In this document: in pieces, positions 50,521-60,027 of the stretch
Layout: every line of letters starts with the position of its first letter
How positions within the stretch are numbered: the stretch's first letter is position 1
Source of the DNA: Paenibacillus foliorum
Lineage (GTDB): Bacteria > Bacillota > Bacilli > Paenibacillales > NBRC-103111
Direction of reading: 5' to 3'
Length of the DNA: 64,000 bases
Assembly: GCF_013141765.1 (NCBI RefSeq)
Contig: NZ_WHOD01000121.1
Span: 119,498-183,497 of the forward strand
Made by a program: the position numbers and the translations under genes
The notes under the pieces: generated by a model
What the model was told of the DNA's origin: nothing
Databases searched by the model: none
Seen by the model: the letters and a program-made list of their open reading frames with translations, nothing else

Positions 50521-51801
50521 TTGAGTATGCTCGTCCTGTTTGGAACGTTCATCATCCTCTTGCTGATTAACGTTCCGGTTGCCTTTGCCCTTGGCATATC
50601 ATCCGTTGTTACGTTGCTTTATACTGAAAAAATGCCTCTGGATATTATTGCCCGAGGTATGTTCACCACCATAGATGGGTTCACGTTGCTGGCAGTCCCG
50701 TTGTTTATATTTGCCGGTCTAGTCATGGAATATGGGGGACTATCAAGGCGTTTAATCAATATCGCCAAGTCTTTCGTTGGACATTATTATGGAGGACTGG
50801 CTAGTGTATCCATTGTCGCTTGCGCTTTTTTTGCCGCTTTAAGCGGTTCGGGCCCGGCCACCGTAGCTGCAATCGGAGGGATTATGATACCTGCTATGGT
50901 GAAAGAAAAATACGATACCGGATATAGCTGCGGAGTCGTGGCCTCTGCCGGCACATTGGGAATTATTATACCTCCGAGCATACCGCTTGTGATTTATGGC
51001 ATCGTTGCTAATACGTCCATTGCCAAATTATTTATTGCTGGGGTCATCCCCGGAATACTTATTGCACTCGCCTTATTTGCCCTAAGCTATGGAATTGCCA
51101 AAAAGCGGGGTTATAAAGGTACGCAACAAAAAGCCAGTTGGAAAGAACGGTTACAGTATATTAATGAAGGCAAGTTTACATTACTCATGCCAGTTGTGGT
51201 CTTGGGCGGGATTTATGGCGGAATCTTCACACCGACTGAAGCGGCGGGCGTTGCGTTGGCGTGCAGCTTATTTTTAGGCTTATTTGTGTACAAAGAAATC
51301 AAATGGAAAGAAATGAAAGATGTTTTCAAGAGAGTCACTTTGATTTCAGGAACTGTTCTGATCATTGTTTGTACAGCATCAACTTACGGAAGAATATTAG
51401 TCATCGAACATATTCCTGATAAAATTGCCTTATTTTTGCTATCCGTCACGCAACACGAATGGATTGTCATAACTTTGATCATTTTGTTATTAGTATTTAT
51501 CGGCATGTTTATGGAAACGCTCTCAGCCATTATTCTTTTGACCCCCATTCTTTTACCTGTCGTTCAGCATTATGGTATGGATCCCATTCAGTTCGGAATC
51601 ATTATCGTGGTTGCTTCGGAAGTCGGATTTCTGACTCCACCGGTTGGAGATAATCTTAATGTCGTTTCAGCGATCAGCAAGTTAAGTTTTGAAAAAGTGA
51701 GCAAAGCCGCACTCCCCTATGCTATCTTGTTAACACTCATGATTTTCGTGGTCGCATTTATACCTTCATTGTCCTTGTTTTTACCGGGATTTATTAAATG
51801 A
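50521..51801 (+). CDS. dctM: TRAP transporter large permease DctM
   Basis: A 426-residue carrier with about twelve membrane segments. TTG 50521 is chosen since AGGGGGGTG lies just upstream; ATG 50527 is possible. Marks: VPLFIFAGLVMEYGGLSRRL, ALSGSGPATVAAIGGIMIPA, GTLGIIIPPSIPLVIYGIVA, and the C-terminal EVGFLTPPVGDNLNV. Coupled Na+ uptake is family knowledge. Confidence 0.93.
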   Translation: MSMLVLFGTFIILLLINVPVAFALGISSVVTLLYTEKMPLDIIARGMFTTIDGFTLLAVPLFIFAGLVMEYGGLSRRLINIAKSFVGHYYGGLASVSIVACAFFAALSGSGPATVAAIGGIMIPAMVKEKYDTGYSCGVVASAGTLGIIIPPSIPLVIYGIVANTSIAKLFIAGVIPGILIALALFALSYGIAKKRGYKGTQQKASWKERLQYINEGKFTLLMPVVVLGGIYGGIFTPTEAAGVALACSLFLGLFVYKEIKWKEMKDVFKRVTLISGTVLIIVCTASTYGRILVIEHIPDKIALFLLSVTQHEWIVITLIILLLVFIGMFMETLSAIILLTPILLPVVQHYGMDPIQFGIIIVVASEVGFLTPPVGDNLNVVSAISKLSFEKVSKAALPYAILLTLMIFVVAFIPSLSLFLPGFIK

Positions 51802-51831
51802 GAAATTTTGTTTTTTCAAGAAAGGAGTCTT

Positions 51832-52812
51832 ATGATGAGCTGTTGGAAAATTGCAGTTACGGATTACGAGTTCAGCAACTTGGAAATAGAAGAAAAATGT
51901 TTGTCAGAATTCAACGTGAAGTTTATATACGGTCAATGCCGTTCGGAAGATGAAGTTATCGATCTGGCGAAAGATGCAGATGGACTGCTGAATCAATATG
52001 CTCCTATAGGAAGAAGGGCCATTCAAACTCTGAAAAAATGCAAAATCATATCCAGTTATGGAGTCGGAGTAGATGCCATTGATGTAACAGCTGCCACAGA
52101 GAAAGGAATTATGGTTGCCAATGTCCCCGATTATGGAGTTGAAGAGGTCTCTAATCATGCGCTCGCGTTACTATTCAGCAGCGCACGGAAAATTGTACAT
52201 CTCAACCGAAAGGTTAAAACCGGAATATGGGATTTTGAGTCGTCTGTTCCGATGTACCGTTATTCCGAACAAACACTGGGTGTTTTGGGCTATGGCCGCA
52301 TCCCTAGGAGTCTGGTGAACAAAGCGAAACCTTTTGGATTTCGCATATTGGTTTACGATCCTTACGTGTCGGAATACGAAATGAGAATAACGGGGGTGGA
52401 GCCGGCTTCCATTGAGCAGATTTTTACTCAATCCGATTATATTACAATTCATGTTCCATTGACCGCCGAAACACAAAACCTGGTTAACAAAGAAAACATA
52501 TCCAAGATGAAGAAAAATGCAGTTATTGTTAATACTTCTCGCGGACCCATTATTCATGAAGACGACTTGATTGATGCCTTGACTAACGAGCGAATTGGTG
52601 GAGCCTACCTGGATGTTTTAACGGAAGAACCGATACATCCGGATCATCCCTTTTTGCAGCTAGATAATGTCATTCTTACCCCGCACATTGCCTGGTATTC
52701 TGAACAGTCGATGATTGAGCTCCGGGTAAAAGCCGTTCAAAATATAATCAATGTCATGAATGGTGGAACCCCTAAATATTGGGTAAATAGAAATAAAGAC
52801 CACGATTCATGA
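51832..52812 (+). CDS. D-2-hydroxyacid dehydrogenase (C-terminal gene of TRAP operon)
   Basis: A 326-residue NAD-dependent enzyme. ATG 51832 has AAAGGAG upstream. The catalytic Arg (NTSRGPIIHED), Glu (LTEEPIHPDHP) and His (LTPHIAWYS) are present. The Rossmann glycine motif reads LGVLGYGRIPRSLVNKAK, where the third position is R-I-P instead of the usual G-x-x-G third glycine. This resembles the C-terminal-binding/phosphoglycerate-like group. 30 nt after dctM; probably acts on the acid taken up or its aldolase product. Confidence 0.88.
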   Translation: MMSCWKIAVTDYEFSNLEIEEKCLSEFNVKFIYGQCRSEDEVIDLAKDADGLLNQYAPIGRRAIQTLKKCKIISSYGVGVDAIDVTAATEKGIMVANVPDYGVEEVSNHALALLFSSARKIVHLNRKVKTGIWDFESSVPMYRYSEQTLGVLGYGRIPRSLVNKAKPFGFRILVYDPYVSEYEMRITGVEPASIEQIFTQSDYITIHVPLTAETQNLVNKENISKMKKNAVIVNTSRGPIIHEDDLIDALTNERIGGAYLDVLTEEPIHPDHPFLQLDNVILTPHIAWYSEQSMIELRVKAVQNIINVMNGGTPKYWVNRNKDHDS

Positions 52813-53149
52813 TATTATGCAATCCATACGTTTGTGCGTGGGAGGGAATGAAGTGTGAGATTACGGTCGTTGATGTCTTCTTCCTTTGAAAATCAGGCTT
52901 GCCCCGTTCGAAACACATTTGGCACAAAAATCAGAAGTAACAAAAGTAAAGTAAACAGCTATGCTGCTCCACTATGTTTAGCGTTTTAGTGAAATTATAC
53001 TTTCTTTACTCTCAACAAAGCCGCCTCGTTTCGGTTGTTTGTACCTTACAAACAACCGAAATGAGGCGGCCTCGTGAAAAAGTATATCTATCCCATGAAC
53101 AATCAATCTATTTTCTCCGTATTCTCCCCGACTTGATGAGATTATTACG
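52813..53149. other. Intergenic region between convergent genes
   Basis: 337 nt without a supported gene. Its only clear structure is the long inverted repeat at 53020-53070. Confidence 0.6.
53020..53070. repeat. Long near-perfect inverted repeat
   Basis: A 24-bp stem with one G-U (plus-strand RNA) and a 3-nt loop CCT; arms begin GCCGCCTC. It lies between convergent genes. It has no T-run on either side, so it is either an unusual terminator, an mRNA 3' stabiliser, or a mobile-repeat remnant. Confidence 0.8.
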
Positions 53150-54304
53150 CTATGATGTAAATTCGTGAATAAACTGCAAATACACTTTGGCCGTAAGCTC
53201 CAGCTCGCTTATTTCGACAAATTCAACATCCCCATGCGCAGAACGCTGGTCAGGCCCGTAGCATAACGTGGAGATACCGAGAGCATTGACGAAAATGCTC
53301 GCATCGGTAACGAGCTTTTTTCCGGCCAATGGCGGATTGATGCTTCTTATCTTGCTTATGGCGCGGGTCAAGGAAGCTACGGCGGGATCGTTCGGATCAA
53401 TCCGGTAACCGTCTCTTACCTTTTTCAAATCCAATCCGATCCGGACCCGATTCCGTTCAGCGATCCGATTCAGCACATCCATCATCTCGGACTCTACTTC
53501 AGCAAAGGTGACATGCGGCGCATAGCGTCTTACTCCCACCAACTCCGCTTTATTGGGAAATTGGTTGTAAAACTGCCCGCTGTGGATCGAACCGACAAAA
53601 TACGAAGCGGAACCTATGTACTCGATATATTCTTTTTCCAATTCGGCATTCAGCCCATTCAGCTTCTGTATGATCTCAGCAGCAACGGTAATCGGATGAG
53701 GAGTATCGGATGGGGTATGCAACTGATGGCTCGGTTCGCCGTCCCTTTCAATTGCGATCTCGAATGTAGCAGAACCAAGCTGGGCTACAGAGCACTCGTA
53801 CGTCGCCCCTTCCATCACAACAGCGGCATCCGCCCGGATGTCGATCTTCTCGACTAAAGCCATCAGGTCTTCCCCGTGGCCTCCTGGGCTTTCATGCAAG
53901 CTGTTGGCTATAATCACAAGTTTGCCCGGCAAGGTCACGCCGCTATCGCGCACCACCCGCACAACCTCGGCGATGCAGGCGAGCGATCCCTTCATGTCGC
54001 ATGTCCCCCTTCCATAAACACGCCCATCTTTGACAAAGGCAGGTTCGTGAGTCAGCGGGATAACGTCCATATGCCCATTGAATATGACCGTTTTTCCAGC
54101 ACCTCCTCCATCATAAGTAGCTACCAGTGTCGGGTTATTAGATATGAATTCGTAACGTTCCACCGTACACCCTGCATCCTGCAGCATCCGCATGTATAAC
54201 TCGCTAACCTCCCGAGTATCGCCCGTTATACTTGGAGTATTTACCAGATCAAGCGTATCACGTACAAGGCGGTCTACATTCACTTTCTCAATCAAAGTCG
54301 ACAT
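53150..54304 (-). CDS. M20-family metallohydrolase (ArgE/DapE type)
   Basis: A 384-residue di-zinc amidohydrolase. Metal ligands and catalysis: His/Asp in FNGHMDVIP, Asp in GTCDMKG, Glu in NSLHESPGG, the following acid in VMEGATYE, and the last His in QRSAHGDVEF. Such enzymes remove N-acyl groups or cleave dipeptides. ATG 54304 has AAAGGAG upstream. It is the last gene of the IclR/opp cluster, 33 nt after the dehydratase. Deacylating the imported compound is plausible (inference). Confidence 0.9.
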   Translation of the reverse strand: MSTLIEKVNVDRLVRDTLDLVNTPSITGDTREVSELYMRMLQDAGCTVERYEFISNNPTLVATYDGGGAGKTVIFNGHMDVIPLTHEPAFVKDGRVYGRGTCDMKGSLACIAEVVRVVRDSGVTLPGKLVIIANSLHESPGGHGEDLMALVEKIDIRADAAVVMEGATYECSVAQLGSATFEIAIERDGEPSHQLHTPSDTPHPITVAAEIIQKLNGLNAELEKEYIEYIGSASYFVGSIHSGQFYNQFPNKAELVGVRRYAPHVTFAEVESEMMDVLNRIAERNRVRIGLDLKKVRDGYRIDPNDPAVASLTRAISKIRSINPPLAGKKLVTDASIFVNALGISTLCYGPDQRSAHGDVEFVEISELELTAKVYLQFIHEFTS

Positions 54305-54337
54305 CTGCTCCTACACTCCTTTATTCATAATTATTGA

Positions 54338-56071
54338 TTACCCTCTTCCCACAATTGGGGAGACAAAAGCGGCTTCTTCCTTATTCTTCGGTCGTAAAAT
54401 ATCCAGGTCGCATCCTTCCGGCGCTTGCAGCGTATGCTCAGCAAATAAACGTGGGTAACCGCGTTTATGCTGTGGCTCCGGACGAATCCAGACCGCAAGC
54501 CGGGCGGCGATCTCCTCGTCACTCAGCAGCAGGCGTACGCTTGAAGCTTCGATATCTAGCTCGATCCAGTCACCGTCCCGCACAATGGCAAGCGGTCCGC
54601 CGATCGCCGACTCTGGTGCGGTATGGAGGATGACAGCGCCGTAGCTCGTTCCGCTCATCCGTCCGTCACTTATCCGCACCATATCGCGTACCCCCTGCTT
54701 GAGCAACTTCGCCGGAATCGGGATGGAACCCCATTCAGGCATGCCCATCGCCACTGGTCCGCAATGCTTCAAGACAAGTACATTGCTCTCATCCACCTGC
54801 AAATCATCGCTGTCGATGCGCGCCAGCATGTCCAGGTAGTTTTCGAACACGACTGCCTGACCTCGATGCTTGAACAAATGTGGTGAAACGGCAGATTTTT
54901 TGATAACCGCACCCTGAGGGGCCAGATTGCCTTTCAGAATGGCTAATCCTGATCTTTTCTTAAATGGGGCTGTGAGTGATGAAATGACTTCAGTTGCACC
55001 TTCATGTTCGGGCATTTCCAGTCCGTACGTGCATCCGATCGTTTCCCCGGTTGAACTCAAGCAATCCTGATCGAGCAGCGGAAGAAGCTCGCGGATGACA
55101 CGGCTCAGTCCTCCGGCCTTGAAGAAATCGTCCATGCTGTGCATTCCGCTCGGCTGCAGATTGACAATCAGAGGAATATTTTCCGTCAGCTCGGCGTAAC
55201 GCTCTATCGGGATGAAAATGCCCAATCTGCCAGCAATGGCGGTAAGATGAATCGCCGCATTCGTCGAACCGCCAATCGCTGCGAGCAGCTTGATCGCATT
55301 ATGAAATGCTTCTTCCGTCATCAGTCTGGACGGCGTCAATTGCTCTTTAACCATTTCGACAATCCGGAGTCCGGTAGCTTCGGCCGCAATCTTACGTTGG
55401 GCATGAGTAGCCGGTATGCTTGAAGTTCCGGGCAGCATCATTCCGAGCATCTCGGAAAGACTTTTCATGGTAGAAGCCGAACCCATTACCGGGCACCCGC
55501 CTAAACTGCACGAAATCGATCCCTCCAGCTCCTTCCACTCCTCATCACTGAGAAGCCCTGCTTTATAATCATCGGAGTACTTCCACAAATCGGTTCCGTA
55601 ATTGACTGTTTTACCACGGAAGCTGCCGGAGGAACGATGTCCCGCCGCCAATTGCAGAGTAGGCAAGTCGCAGCTTGCAGCACCCATCAATTGTGCCGGC
55701 ACGGTTTTGTCGCATTCGCACAACAGCACGACACCGTCAATCGGTTGGGAACGGATGCTTTCTTCAATATCCATCGCCAGTAAATTGCGGTATAACAAAT
55801 CGGAAGGCTTCATAAAATCCGCCGGTGTGGAAATGGTATGCATCTCGATCGGATAACCTCCCGCCATAAGCACCCCGCGTTTGACATACTCCACCAGTTC
55901 TTTGTGCGGATAATTGCAGCTGTTCAAGTCATTCCATGCATTAAAAATACCGATGATCGGTTTGCCCGCAAACGTATCGGGGTTATGTCCCATCGCCTTC
56001 ATTGCGGAACGATGCTGGAAGGTCAATTCCGCGTTGTCATTGTTAAACCATTCGCTGCTGCGTAATTTCAT
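54338..56071 (-). CDS. IlvD/Edd-family sugar-acid dehydratase
   Basis: A 577-residue Fe-S dehydratase. Three cluster Cys are at 52 (NDLNSCN), 120 (CECDKT) and 193 (GGCPVMG), spaced as in [2Fe-2S] L-arabinonate/D-xylonate dehydratases; the Lys after CECD (122) and the Ser in SDGRMSGTSYG fit the active site. The start MKLRSSEWFN is also typical of the arabinonate subgroup rather than valine-pathway IlvD. ATG 56071 has AAGGAG upstream. It likely dehydrates a C5/C6 aldonate to a 2-keto-3-deoxy acid (inference). No downstream aldolase is seen. Confidence 0.88.
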   Translation of the reverse strand: MKLRSSEWFNNDNAELTFQHRSAMKAMGHNPDTFAGKPIIGIFNAWNDLNSCNYPHKELVEYVKRGVLMAGGYPIEMHTISTPADFMKPSDLLYRNLLAMDIEESIRSQPIDGVVLLCECDKTVPAQLMGAASCDLPTLQLAAGHRSSGSFRGKTVNYGTDLWKYSDDYKAGLLSDEEWKELEGSISCSLGGCPVMGSASTMKSLSEMLGMMLPGTSSIPATHAQRKIAAEATGLRIVEMVKEQLTPSRLMTEEAFHNAIKLLAAIGGSTNAAIHLTAIAGRLGIFIPIERYAELTENIPLIVNLQPSGMHSMDDFFKAGGLSRVIRELLPLLDQDCLSSTGETIGCTYGLEMPEHEGATEVISSLTAPFKKRSGLAILKGNLAPQGAVIKKSAVSPHLFKHRGQAVVFENYLDMLARIDSDDLQVDESNVLVLKHCGPVAMGMPEWGSIPIPAKLLKQGVRDMVRISDGRMSGTSYGAVILHTAPESAIGGPLAIVRDGDWIELDIEASSVRLLLSDEEIAARLAVWIRPEPQHKRGYPRLFAEHTLQAPEGCDLDILRPKNKEEAAFVSPIVGRG

Positions 56072-56234
56072 GGCATGTTCTCCTTAACTTATGTCCTCTT
56101 ACTAGCCATCTCTCGAACATCGGCTGGGGTTGACGTTTTCATGAACGAAATCGGTCGAACAGTTGCACCATTGTCCATCGATATAATTCAGATAAGTTAG
56201 CATCGTATATACCCTTTTCATTATAGTCTTCGCG

Positions 56235-57164
56235 TTAAATGAGGGGCAGACCGATACCGGCCGCACCGAGGCTGGACATTTTCAGCTCCGGACTATAGCG
56301 TTGAATAAAGTCATAGCCGATCCGGGCCCTGCGTACGCGCTCGCGCGACAGCTTAACCGCCGTGTCCTCCAGATGCGTGCCCGAAGGATAGATGTTCGGC
56401 GCATTGCGCAGACCGAATTTGATGTAGACCGGCGCTGCGACCCGGATAATTTCCACAATGTCGTAGTAACGCACATATCCGCCGAAATCATCGGGAACCT
56501 CGACGTACAGATCGATCGGCATATCGACTGCCTGCCGGATAGCAGCTAATTTAGCTACCGTCAAATCGGTTGGCACATTATACGTGTTCGCGCCCAAGCT
56601 CTCCATGAGCCGAATGGAAACGGGATTGCACGCCCCCATGGAAACGGACACTTTGACCACCAGATCGGCCGGCAGCTCACCCGCCTTCTTGCATTCGTTC
56701 AACGCCCATAAAACTCCCTCATCCGCTACAAGAACGCCGCGAATGCCTAACCGGCAGGCCCGTTTCACATCTTCGATGGAATAGATAACCTGATCCATGC
56801 CGGAAGCTCGCAGCCCGATACTTTTCCCCGCCGGGGTATGCGGCTGGGCATAAATGTCGAATGTCGCTCTCGGGCCGACGAACAGGCTGATCTCGATCTG
56901 ATTCTCCTTGCCAATCCGTGCCATTTCCAGGATTTCATCGTCCGTCAAAAGCATAATGCCGCTGCCCTGCGAAATGCGGTGTACAGAAACATCGTATTTA
57001 CGGGCCGTATCCACCACTGCCTGAAAAGCGGCCGGACCCTCAACTGACGGAATTTCTATGCGGTACTGTGCCCCGTCTGGAAACGTCTTCGTTGAACTCG
57101 GCAGCTGGTGCAGATCGCCGTCCGGCAGCCCCATCTTGCTTAAAAACTGTTTTGTCTCTTCCAT
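56235..57164 (-). CDS. U32-peptidase-like TIM-barrel protein, unknown role
   Basis: A 309-residue protein. It reads like a beta/alpha barrel: AFQAVVDTARKYDVSVHRIS, ISLFVGPRATFDIYAQ, RLGIRGVLVADEGVLWAL, DLVVKVSVSMGACNPVSI, MPIDLYVEVPDDFGGYVRYY. The general look and gene context fit proteins annotated as U32-like, but the usual U32 signature is not evident, so I give no reaction. ATG 57164 has GGAGG upstream. It lies between the importer ATPase (36-nt gap) and the dehydratase gene (163-nt gap). Confidence 0.6.
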   Translation of the reverse strand: MEETKQFLSKMGLPDGDLHQLPSSTKTFPDGAQYRIEIPSVEGPAAFQAVVDTARKYDVSVHRISQGSGIMLLTDDEILEMARIGKENQIEISLFVGPRATFDIYAQPHTPAGKSIGLRASGMDQVIYSIEDVKRACRLGIRGVLVADEGVLWALNECKKAGELPADLVVKVSVSMGACNPVSIRLMESLGANTYNVPTDLTVAKLAAIRQAVDMPIDLYVEVPDDFGGYVRYYDIVEIIRVAAPVYIKFGLRNAPNIYPSGTHLEDTAVKLSRERVRRARIGYDFIQRYSPELKMSSLGAAGIGLPLI

Positions 57165-57200
57165 ATTTGAATAACCTCCAGTATTGGTATTGGATACGTT

Positions 57201-58166
57201 TTAAACCAAATGACAGGCAACCGCATGCCCGTTTTCTGACGTTGTCAGTTCGGGCACTTCAGATTTGCAACGTTCGACGGTATAAGGACAGCGCGTATGA
57301 AACCTGCATCCCGCCGGCGGATTGATTGGACTTGGGATTTCCCCGGTAAGTTTGAAAGGCTTTGCCTCCTGTTTCAAGCCGATTTCCGGAATAGCGGAAA
57401 TGAGCGCCTGCGTATAAGGATGTTGGGGACGAGTAAAAAGCTGCTCGCTGTCCCCCATTTCCACGAGTTTGCCCAGATACATAACAGCTATACGGTTGCT
57501 GATATGTCTAACGGCATCAAGCCCATGTGCGATGAACAGATACGACAATCCGAACTGCTCCTGCAAATCCTGCAATAAATTCAAAATTTGTGCCTGAACT
57601 GAAACATCTAGCGCAGATACCGGCTCATCACAAATGACCAGCTTCGGGTTTAGAGCAAGCGCACGCGCAATACCTATTCTTTGCCGCTGCCCGCCACTGA
57701 ATTGATGCGGATAACGGTCGGCATGATTTCTAGATAATCCGACGGTTTCCAACAGTTCGTACACACGCTGCTCCCGTTCTTTTCTCGTTCCAACTTTAAA
57801 AATGTCAAGCGGCTCGGAAATGAGGTCTATCACTTTGTTACGTGGGTTAAGCGACGAAAACGGGTCTTGAAAAATAAACTGCATTTGCCTGCGTATGCCT
57901 TGCATTTGTTTTCTGTCCAGTGCGGTAATATTCTGCCCATCGAAATAAATAGTGCCATCCGTTGGTTCAATCAACCGGAGCAGGACTTTGGCCAGGGTCG
58001 ACTTTCCGCAGCCGCTTTCTCCCACAACCCCGACAATTTCCCGTCTATACAGGGTCAGATTGACATCATCCAATGCGTGCACTTTTTGTGTCGATCTCGA
58101 CCATATTCCACTACTCACTGGATAATGCTTCGTCAGCCCTTCCGTTTTCATCAGAATATCCGCCAC
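57201..58166 (-). CDS. Dipeptide/oligopeptide-type ABC ATPase (OppF/DppF)
   Basis: A 321-residue ATPase. The start is GTG 58166 with AAAGGAGAGG 5 nt upstream; the ATG at 58184 overlaps the previous gene end. Walker A GESGCGKST, signature FSGGQRQRIGIARAL, Walker B LVICDEPVSALD, and the C-terminal peptide-importer extension with a Cys pattern (AGCRFHTRCPYTVERCKSEV), which may hold an Fe-S cluster as in Dpp-type ATPases. Confidence 0.92.
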   Translation of the reverse strand: MADILMKTEGLTKHYPVSSGIWSRSTQKVHALDDVNLTLYRREIVGVVGESGCGKSTLAKVLLRLIEPTDGTIYFDGQNITALDRKQMQGIRRQMQFIFQDPFSSLNPRNKVIDLISEPLDIFKVGTRKEREQRVYELLETVGLSRNHADRYPHQFSGGQRQRIGIARALALNPKLVICDEPVSALDVSVQAQILNLLQDLQEQFGLSYLFIAHGLDAVRHISNRIAVMYLGKLVEMGDSEQLFTRPQHPYTQALISAIPEIGLKQEAKPFKLTGEIPSPINPPAGCRFHTRCPYTVERCKSEVPELTTSENGHAVACHLV

Positions 58167-58180
58167 ATGTTCCTCTCCTT

Positions 58181-59149
58181 TCATTCGTCATGCAGAAAAC
58201 ACGCTACTTGCCAATCTTCCGCTTTCTTCAATAACGGCGGCTCGCTTTCAAGACATCGCTTTTCCACAAATTCGCAGCGCGATGCGAAACGGCAGCCTTT
58301 TGTATTGTCCTTCGGATCGGGCACGGTACCTGGAATGTTATATAAACGGCCCTTTCCTTTGGTGCTGCTCGGAACCGCCTTCCATAATCCCTGCGTGTAC
58401 GGATGCAGCGGATTATCATATAGCTTCTTCATAGGCGCTGATTCGATTATCCTGCCTCCGTACATGACCATGACTCGATCCGCCATTTTGAACAAAACCC
58501 CGAGATCATGTGTAATAAAAATGAGAGACATGTTTTTTTCACGCTGAATGTCCAAGAGCAGATCGAGTATTTGCGCCTGGATTGTCACATCAAGCGCCGT
58601 CGTAGGTTCATCGGCAATCAGCAGGAGCGGGTCGCAGGCAAGAGCCATCGCGATCATCGCCCGCTGACGCATCCCCCCAGATAGCTGGTGCGGATATTCG
58701 TGAACACGGTGTTCCGCCGACGGGATGCCCACCTGTTTCAATAAGTAGACTGTGCGTTCCAGCACTTCTTTTTTATTCATATTTAAATGCGTGGTCATCG
58801 CTTCGGAAATTTGATTGCCGATCGTAAAAACCGGGTTGAGGGATGTCATCGGTTCCTGGAAAATCATTGCGATCTCCTTGCCACGATATCGATTCAGCTC
58901 TTTTTTTCCTAGCCGGGTCAGATCCGTTCCGTTAAAATTGATTGATCCAGTTTGGATTTGTAAAGGCTCCGCCAGCAAGCCCATGACCGAAAGCGAAGTC
59001 AGGCTTTTCCCGCAGCCGCTTTCCCCAACGATTCCAACGATTTCCCCTTGTCCAACCGAAAAACTCACATTTTCCAAAATCCGTACGTTCTCATTTTCGT
59101 TTGCATACCCTACAGTTAAATGCTCCACTTTCAAGAGCGCTTCGTTCAC
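58181..59149 (-). CDS. Dipeptide/oligopeptide-type ABC ATPase (OppD/DppD)
   Basis: A 322-residue ATPase starting at GTG 59149 with AGGAGG upstream. Walker A GESGCGKSL, signature LSGGMRQRAMIAMAL, Walker B LLIADEPTTALD, C-terminal KGCRFASRCEFVEKRC. Forms a heterodimer with the OppF-type partner. 13 nt after the permease gene. Confidence 0.92.
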   Translation of the reverse strand: MNEALLKVEHLTVGYANENENVRILENVSFSVGQGEIVGIVGESGCGKSLTSLSVMGLLAEPLQIQTGSINFNGTDLTRLGKKELNRYRGKEIAMIFQEPMTSLNPVFTIGNQISEAMTTHLNMNKKEVLERTVYLLKQVGIPSAEHRVHEYPHQLSGGMRQRAMIAMALACDPLLLIADEPTTALDVTIQAQILDLLLDIQREKNMSLIFITHDLGVLFKMADRVMVMYGGRIIESAPMKKLYDNPLHPYTQGLWKAVPSSTKGKGRLYNIPGTVPDPKDNTKGCRFASRCEFVEKRCLESEPPLLKKAEDWQVACFLHDE

Positions 59150-59162
59150 ATCGACACCTCCT

Positions 59163-59987
59163 TCATGCGCGTTTCTTTATTTCTCTTGGGTCGAAGAGGT
59201 CGCGCAGACTATCTCCCAATACGTTCAGGCAGAGGACGGTCGAAAAAACAGCTGCCCCTGAAACGATACAGTATAACGGAGCCTGAGACAGGAAAGTGCG
59301 GCTCGCATTTAACATAGAACCCCATGACGGCGTCGGGGGTTGTACGCCCAAACCGAGAAAGCTTAGCGCTGCCTCCGTAAGCACTGCGGAAGCAAATGTT
59401 AAACTGATTTGCACGAGAATGGGTGAAAAGCAGTTCGGCAAAATAACCCTAAACATTATTCTGCAATCCTCCGCTCCCATCGAACGCGAAGCTTCCACAA
59501 ACTCCTTGCTTTTAATCGTCAGCACGCTGCTGCGTGTAATTCGTGCAAATATCGGGATAGAAACAATTCCGATCGCAAGCATTGCATTGTAAATGTCCGG
59601 GCCCAGAACAGCCATCACGGCAAGTGCCAAAATAATGGAAGGAAAAGCGAGCAGGCCGTCGAGAAATCTGCTGATGATCGAATCTATTTTCCCTCCGTAA
59701 TAACCGCTAATCAGCCCGAGTACGATCCCGCCAGCCATCGCAATCATCGTGGCGCTAATACCGACAATCAATGAAACCCGTCCGGCATAAACAATACGTG
59801 TAAAAATATCTCTACCGATTTCATCCGTGCCGAGTAAATATTGTGCGGATGGGCTAAGTAGAGGGGCGTTGACCATCTCGTCGAATCTGTAGGACGTCAG
59901 GACCGGCGCTAACAAAGCAAGCACTGTAATACAGCCAAAAATAATGATACTGATAAGGGCAGCTGTGTCTTTCAATATTTTTTTCAT
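59163..59987 (-). CDS. Dipeptide-type ABC permease (DppC)
   Basis: A 274-residue permease with six membrane helices, GTDEIGRDIFTRIVYAGRVS near the N-terminus and EAA loop FVEASRSMGAEDCRIMFRVI. ATG 59987 has GAGAGGG upstream. 40 nt after the DppB-type gene. Confidence 0.93.
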   Translation of the reverse strand: MKKILKDTAALISIIIFGCITVLALLAPVLTSYRFDEMVNAPLLSPSAQYLLGTDEIGRDIFTRIVYAGRVSLIVGISATMIAMAGGIVLGLISGYYGGKIDSIISRFLDGLLAFPSIILALAVMAVLGPDIYNAMLAIGIVSIPIFARITRSSVLTIKSKEFVEASRSMGAEDCRIMFRVILPNCFSPILVQISLTFASAVLTEAALSFLGLGVQPPTPSWGSMLNASRTFLSQAPLYCIVSGAAVFSTVLCLNVLGDSLRDLFDPREIKKRA

Positions 59988-60027
59988 CAGATCCCTCTCA
60001 ATCGTTTACTCGATGCAGCATCGGTTT

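Noticed and set aside
53020..53070. Calling the long inverted repeat a rho-independent terminator
   Set aside because: No U-run on either strand; listed as an inverted repeat instead.
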